Assembly (NCBI GenBank): GCA_041725935.1
Contig: JBGRQD010000005.1
Location: forward strand, 124,001-188,000
DNA: 64,000 nucleotides
Origin: Marivita sp041725935
Lineage (GTDB): Bacteria > Pseudomonadota > Alphaproteobacteria > Rhodobacterales > Rhodobacteraceae
Direction: 5' to 3'
Position numbers and translations under genes: made by a program. Positions 59,808 to 64,000 of the stretch are shown one piece after another (the stretch's first letter is position 1; each line of letters opens with the position of its first letter). The notes under the pieces are model-generated. The model had not been told where the DNA came from, did not search any database, and worked only from the letters and a program-made list of their open reading frames with translations.

Positions 59808-60728
59808 ATGGACTGGGACAAGCTCAGAATATTTCACGCAGTGGCCGATGCGGGCAGCCTGACCCATGCCGGAGACACGCTGCACCTCTCGCAATCGGCC
59901 GTGTCCCGACAGATCCGGGCGCTTGAGGAATCACTGAACACCGTATTGTTTCACCGCCATGCCCGTGGACTGATTCTCACGGAACAGGGCGAATTGCTGT
60001 TCGACGCCACCCGCTCGATGAACAAGCGGATCGAAGCGGCGACCGCGCGCATCCGCGACAGCGAGGAAGAAGTGTTCGGCGAATTGCGCGTCACAACGAC
60101 CATCGGTTTCGGGTCCTTGTGGCTGGCCCCACGCCTGCCCAAGCTCTACGAGAAATATCCCGATCTGAACATCGACCTCATGCTCGAGGAACGTGTGCTC
60201 GACCTGCCAATGCGCGAGGCGGATGTCGCTGTACGCATGAAGGAGCCCAGCCAGGCGGACCTGATCCGCAAGAAACTGATGTCGATCCGCATGCGGCTTT
60301 ACGCGTCGCCGGAATATCTGGCCCAGAACGGCATCCCGGAAACGCTCGAGGATATCTCGAACCATCGCCTGATCTGCCAGAATCCACGTGCCGCACAGGT
60401 CAGCGCGGGCATGATGCTGGTGCAGGAACTGCTGACCCACAACGTGAAGTCGACCCTGACGGTGAACAACTACTTCGGAGTGCTGCAAAGCGTGCTGTCG
60501 GGCCTCGGAATCGGCGTTCTTCCCGACTATATCATCGAGGATTTTCCGACGATCCGGCGGGTGTTATCGAACGTGGAATCCGTCGAAGTGCCTGTTTTCC
60601 TTGCCTATCCCGAGGAACTGCGCCAGTCGAAACGCATCGCGGCCTTCCGGGATTTCGTGCAGGAAGAGATCTTTACCCATCGTCAGACACGCAAGGCGAT
60701 AGAGGCCGGCGGCGACATAGATGTGTGA
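59808..60728 (+). CDS. LysR-family transcriptional regulator
   Basis: A 306-residue LTTR. The N-terminal winged helix is complete: LRIFHAVADAGSLTHAGDTL, then LSQSAVSRQIRALEESLNTV and LFHRHARGLILTEQGE, and an effector-binding domain follows (LRVTTTIGFGSLWLAPRLPK). It diverges from the indolepyruvate ferredoxin oxidoreductase gene and so probably regulates it and itself through the dyad at 59748. ATG 59808 (MDWDKLRIF) is preferred; a TTG 15 bases upstream is in frame. The effector is unknown. Confidence 0.93.
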   Translation: MDWDKLRIFHAVADAGSLTHAGDTLHLSQSAVSRQIRALEESLNTVLFHRHARGLILTEQGELLFDATRSMNKRIEAATARIRDSEEEVFGELRVTTTIGFGSLWLAPRLPKLYEKYPDLNIDLMLEERVLDLPMREADVAVRMKEPSQADLIRKKLMSIRMRLYASPEYLAQNGIPETLEDISNHRLICQNPRAAQVSAGMMLVQELLTHNVKSTLTVNNYFGVLQSVLSGLGIGVLPDYIIEDFPTIRRVLSNVESVEVPVFLAYPEELRQSKRIAAFRDFVQEEIFTHRQTRKAIEAGGDIDV

Positions 60729-60779
60729 CCCATGCGCCTCACGCATAACGGGAATGACACTGGTGCTGGACGGTTACTC

Positions 60780-60808
60780 TTGCCATGCAACGGAGCGCTG
60801 ACTTATTT
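60780..60808 (+). promoter_or_regulatory. Sigma70-type promoter of the candidate small RNA
   Basis: TTGCCA (60780-60785), 17-base spacer, TTATTT (60803-60808). The predicted start of transcription is near 60815. Confidence 0.6.
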
Positions 60809-60814
60809 AGCACA

Positions 60815-60897
60815 TATGGGATGACACGCTGATTTGCGCATCATCTTCATACCTCCCTGTTGGACTTCGGCCGAGCTTATTGCTCGGCCTTTTTTTT
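60815..60897 (+). ncRNA. Candidate small RNA (about 83 nt) with CCTCCC loop and terminator
   Basis: A promoter-like pair ends at 60808. The putative transcript then shows hairpin 1 at 60820-60845 (GATGA-ca-CGC-tgattt-GCG-ca-TCATC, stem with a 2x2 internal loop). A single-stranded stretch follows with CCTCCC at 60852-60857, complementary to Shine-Dalgarno sequences. A terminator hairpin GGCCGAGC-TTATT-GCTCGGCC and eight T complete it (60869-60897). No protein frame with a ribosome site fits inside. The layout matches trans-acting alphaproteobacterial sRNAs. It could also be a terminator of the LysR transcript, but 140 bp of spacing and its own promoter speak against that. Confidence 0.6.
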
Positions 60898-61202
60898 GGC
60901 TGACCGCCAACTCGGGCTATCAGCCACAAAGAGTTTCAAGGTACAGATATCATCGCACCGAAACCGGCCGGATCAGCACCGCGCCCCCTTCGGCATGGCG
61001 TCGTCGGCACAAACCGGCTACACAAGACGGACTTCTGTGGGTTCACAAAACCTTGGAGGGTGACTTGGCCCATGGTCAAGCAGGGGATGTGCCCCTGACC
61101 TGCCGGATGGACACAGCCCGTCCGAAAACCGTGCGAGGTCTTTTCACCTTCCCCGCTTTCGCCTAAACCGCCGACATCTGCGCAACCCACGGGGACATCC
61201 GG
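60898..61202. other. Intergenic region without visible gene
   Basis: About 305 bp between the candidate sRNA terminator and purL. A 110-codon open frame (60834-61166) crosses the sRNA terminator and has no family similarity or ribosome site, so it is not called. The region probably holds the purL promoter; no riboswitch or clear operator was recognised. Confidence 0.6.
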
Positions 61203-63362
<2,160 letters not shown>

Positions 63363-63378
63363 GTACAGAGCCCTCGGG

Positions 63379-63400
63379 CACTCCGGGTCACATCGGAGTG
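63379..63400. repeat. CACTCCG/CGGAGTG hairpin between purL and the VWA gene
   Basis: A perfect seven-bp stem with eight-base loop between convergent genes. No T tract, so a factor-dependent or weak terminator at best. Confidence 0.4.
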
Positions 63401-63401
63401 T

Positions 63402-64000
63402 CTAGATCATCGCCATCAGACGGGTCTTTTCGCCGGGATCGTCGGGGCGTGAAATCGCGGCGGCCAGCTCTTCGAGCGACTGGATCGAATGCCCGGCGCG
63501 AAAGCTGTCCACATGGGGCAGCATCGCGCGGATGCCCGTGGCCTTGGGCGCAAACCCGTCCCAGCGCAGCAGCGGGTTGAGCCAGATCAGGCGGCGCGAC
63601 GACAGGTGCAGCCGCTCCATCTCTTTTTCCAGCGCACCGGCCACATCGCGGTCCAGCCCATCGGTGATCAAAAGCACCACCGCGCCCTGCCCCATGACCC
63701 GGCGCGACCAGTCGCGGTTGAACGCATGCAGGCATTGACCGATCCGCGTGCCGCCTTCCCAATCCTGCGCCTCGGCCCCGGCGGATTTGAGGGCGGCATC
63801 CACATCGCGGGTTGCCAGATGGCGGGTGATATTCGTCAGGCGCGTGCCAAAGGTGAACGCATGCACCTTGGCCCAGCCCGCGCCTTTCTCATTGGCGACG
63901 GCATGCAGGAAATGCAGCACCATGCGGGAATACTGGCTCATCGAGCCGGAAATATCGCAGAGCACGACGAGGTTCGGCCAGCGCGGGCGCGGTGTCTTGC
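63402..64000 (-). CDS. VWA domain protein, CoxE-like (partial, N-terminus off the right edge)
   Basis: The C-terminal 198 codons of a VWA/CoxE-type protein. The MIDAS motif is visible as LCDISGSMSQYSRMVLHFLH, preceded by NLVVL, with the later TFGTRL and ITDGLDRDVAG completing metal-binding. CoxE proteins usually pair with a MoxR-type AAA ATPase (often CoxD) and help mature molybdenum hydroxylases or other complexes; the partner gene is outside the window. The open frame continues past 64000 with basic residues upstream (PRPRWP), so the true start is not visible. Confidence 0.85.
   Translation of the reverse strand, partial: KTPRPRWPNLVVLCDISGSMSQYSRMVLHFLHAVANEKGAGWAKVHAFTFGTRLTNITRHLATRDVDAALKSAGAEAQDWEGGTRIGQCLHAFNRDWSRRVMGQGAVVLLITDGLDRDVAGALEKEMERLHLSSRRLIWLNPLLRWDGFAPKATGIRAMLPHVDSFRAGHSIQSLEELAAAISRPDDPGEKTRLMAMI

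Noticed and set aside
60834..61166. 110-codon open frame before purL
   Set aside because: It crosses a strong terminator and shows no conserved pattern or ribosome site.

Overview
The window is chromosomal DNA from an alphaproteobacterium of the family Rhodobacteraceae, most likely a marine Roseobacter-group species. The base composition is GC-rich. The gene content fits this group: a DMSP lyase (DddP), a split cobalamin methionine synthase, a trp-moa-lexA cluster with an alphaproteobacterial LexA box, a zwf-pgl-pgi cluster, a Fur/Mur-type regulator without zinc cysteines, and a holin/muramidase pair of the kind used for gene transfer agent release. No rRNA, insertion sequence, CRISPR array or prophage is visible. 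One tRNA (Leu, UAG) is present. Genes are cut at both ends: fabG on the left and a VWA/CoxE-type gene on the right.

Layout. 0-4 kb: fatty-acid genes fabD-fabG on the minus strand, then a cytochrome b561-YceI fusion facing a second, secreted YceI protein. 4-8.3 kb: rpsF-rpsR-rplI, an enolase-superfamily enzyme and trigger factor. 8.3-13.3 kb: a TPR methyltransferase, tRNA-Leu, the NAD(P)HX repair enzyme and glnB-glnA. 13.4-18.8 kb: lytic transglycosylase, DUF3445 protein, dddP, an EEP-family phosphodiesterase and an alpha/beta hydrolase-OsmC fusion. 18.8-21.7 kb: two modules of a split methionine synthase, followed by a 57-aa membrane protein overlapping a DUF1638 gene. 21.7-29.1 kb: a divergent polysaccharide deacetylase, then trpG-trpD-ung-trpC-moaC-moeA-lexA. 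29.1-39.7 kb: comEC, gltX, gltA, a PaaG-like hydratase, ccmH-ccmF, the holin/muramidase pair, a cupin and a thioesterase. 39.7-45.7 kb: pgi-pgl-zwf, a nucleoside hydrolase with a GNAT gene, and a CBS-domain protein. 45.7-53.2 kb: selO, three EamA exporters around a DUF533 protein and fur, eno and ccmE. 53.3-64 kb: argC-murI-acyltransferase, the large indolepyruvate ferredoxin oxidoreductase with a divergent LysR gene, a candidate small RNA, purL and the VWA gene.

Most of the window is conserved housekeeping sequence, so the less expected signals lie between genes. Two families of long perfect palindromes (cores TTCGTACGAA and TTTCCGTCGACGGAAA) recur and always sit within about 31 bp of a stop codon. 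Three copies of the second family are paired with a GC-rich palindrome in a fixed order relative to the upstream gene, and two sites also carry a GC hairpin followed by a GTATTT...AGAGAAG box. A compact promoter-hairpin-CCTCCC-terminator unit downstream of the LysR gene looks like an undescribed small RNA of about 83 nt. The split methionine synthase region with its small membrane protein and DUF1638 partner is the best candidate for a poorly described enzyme system.
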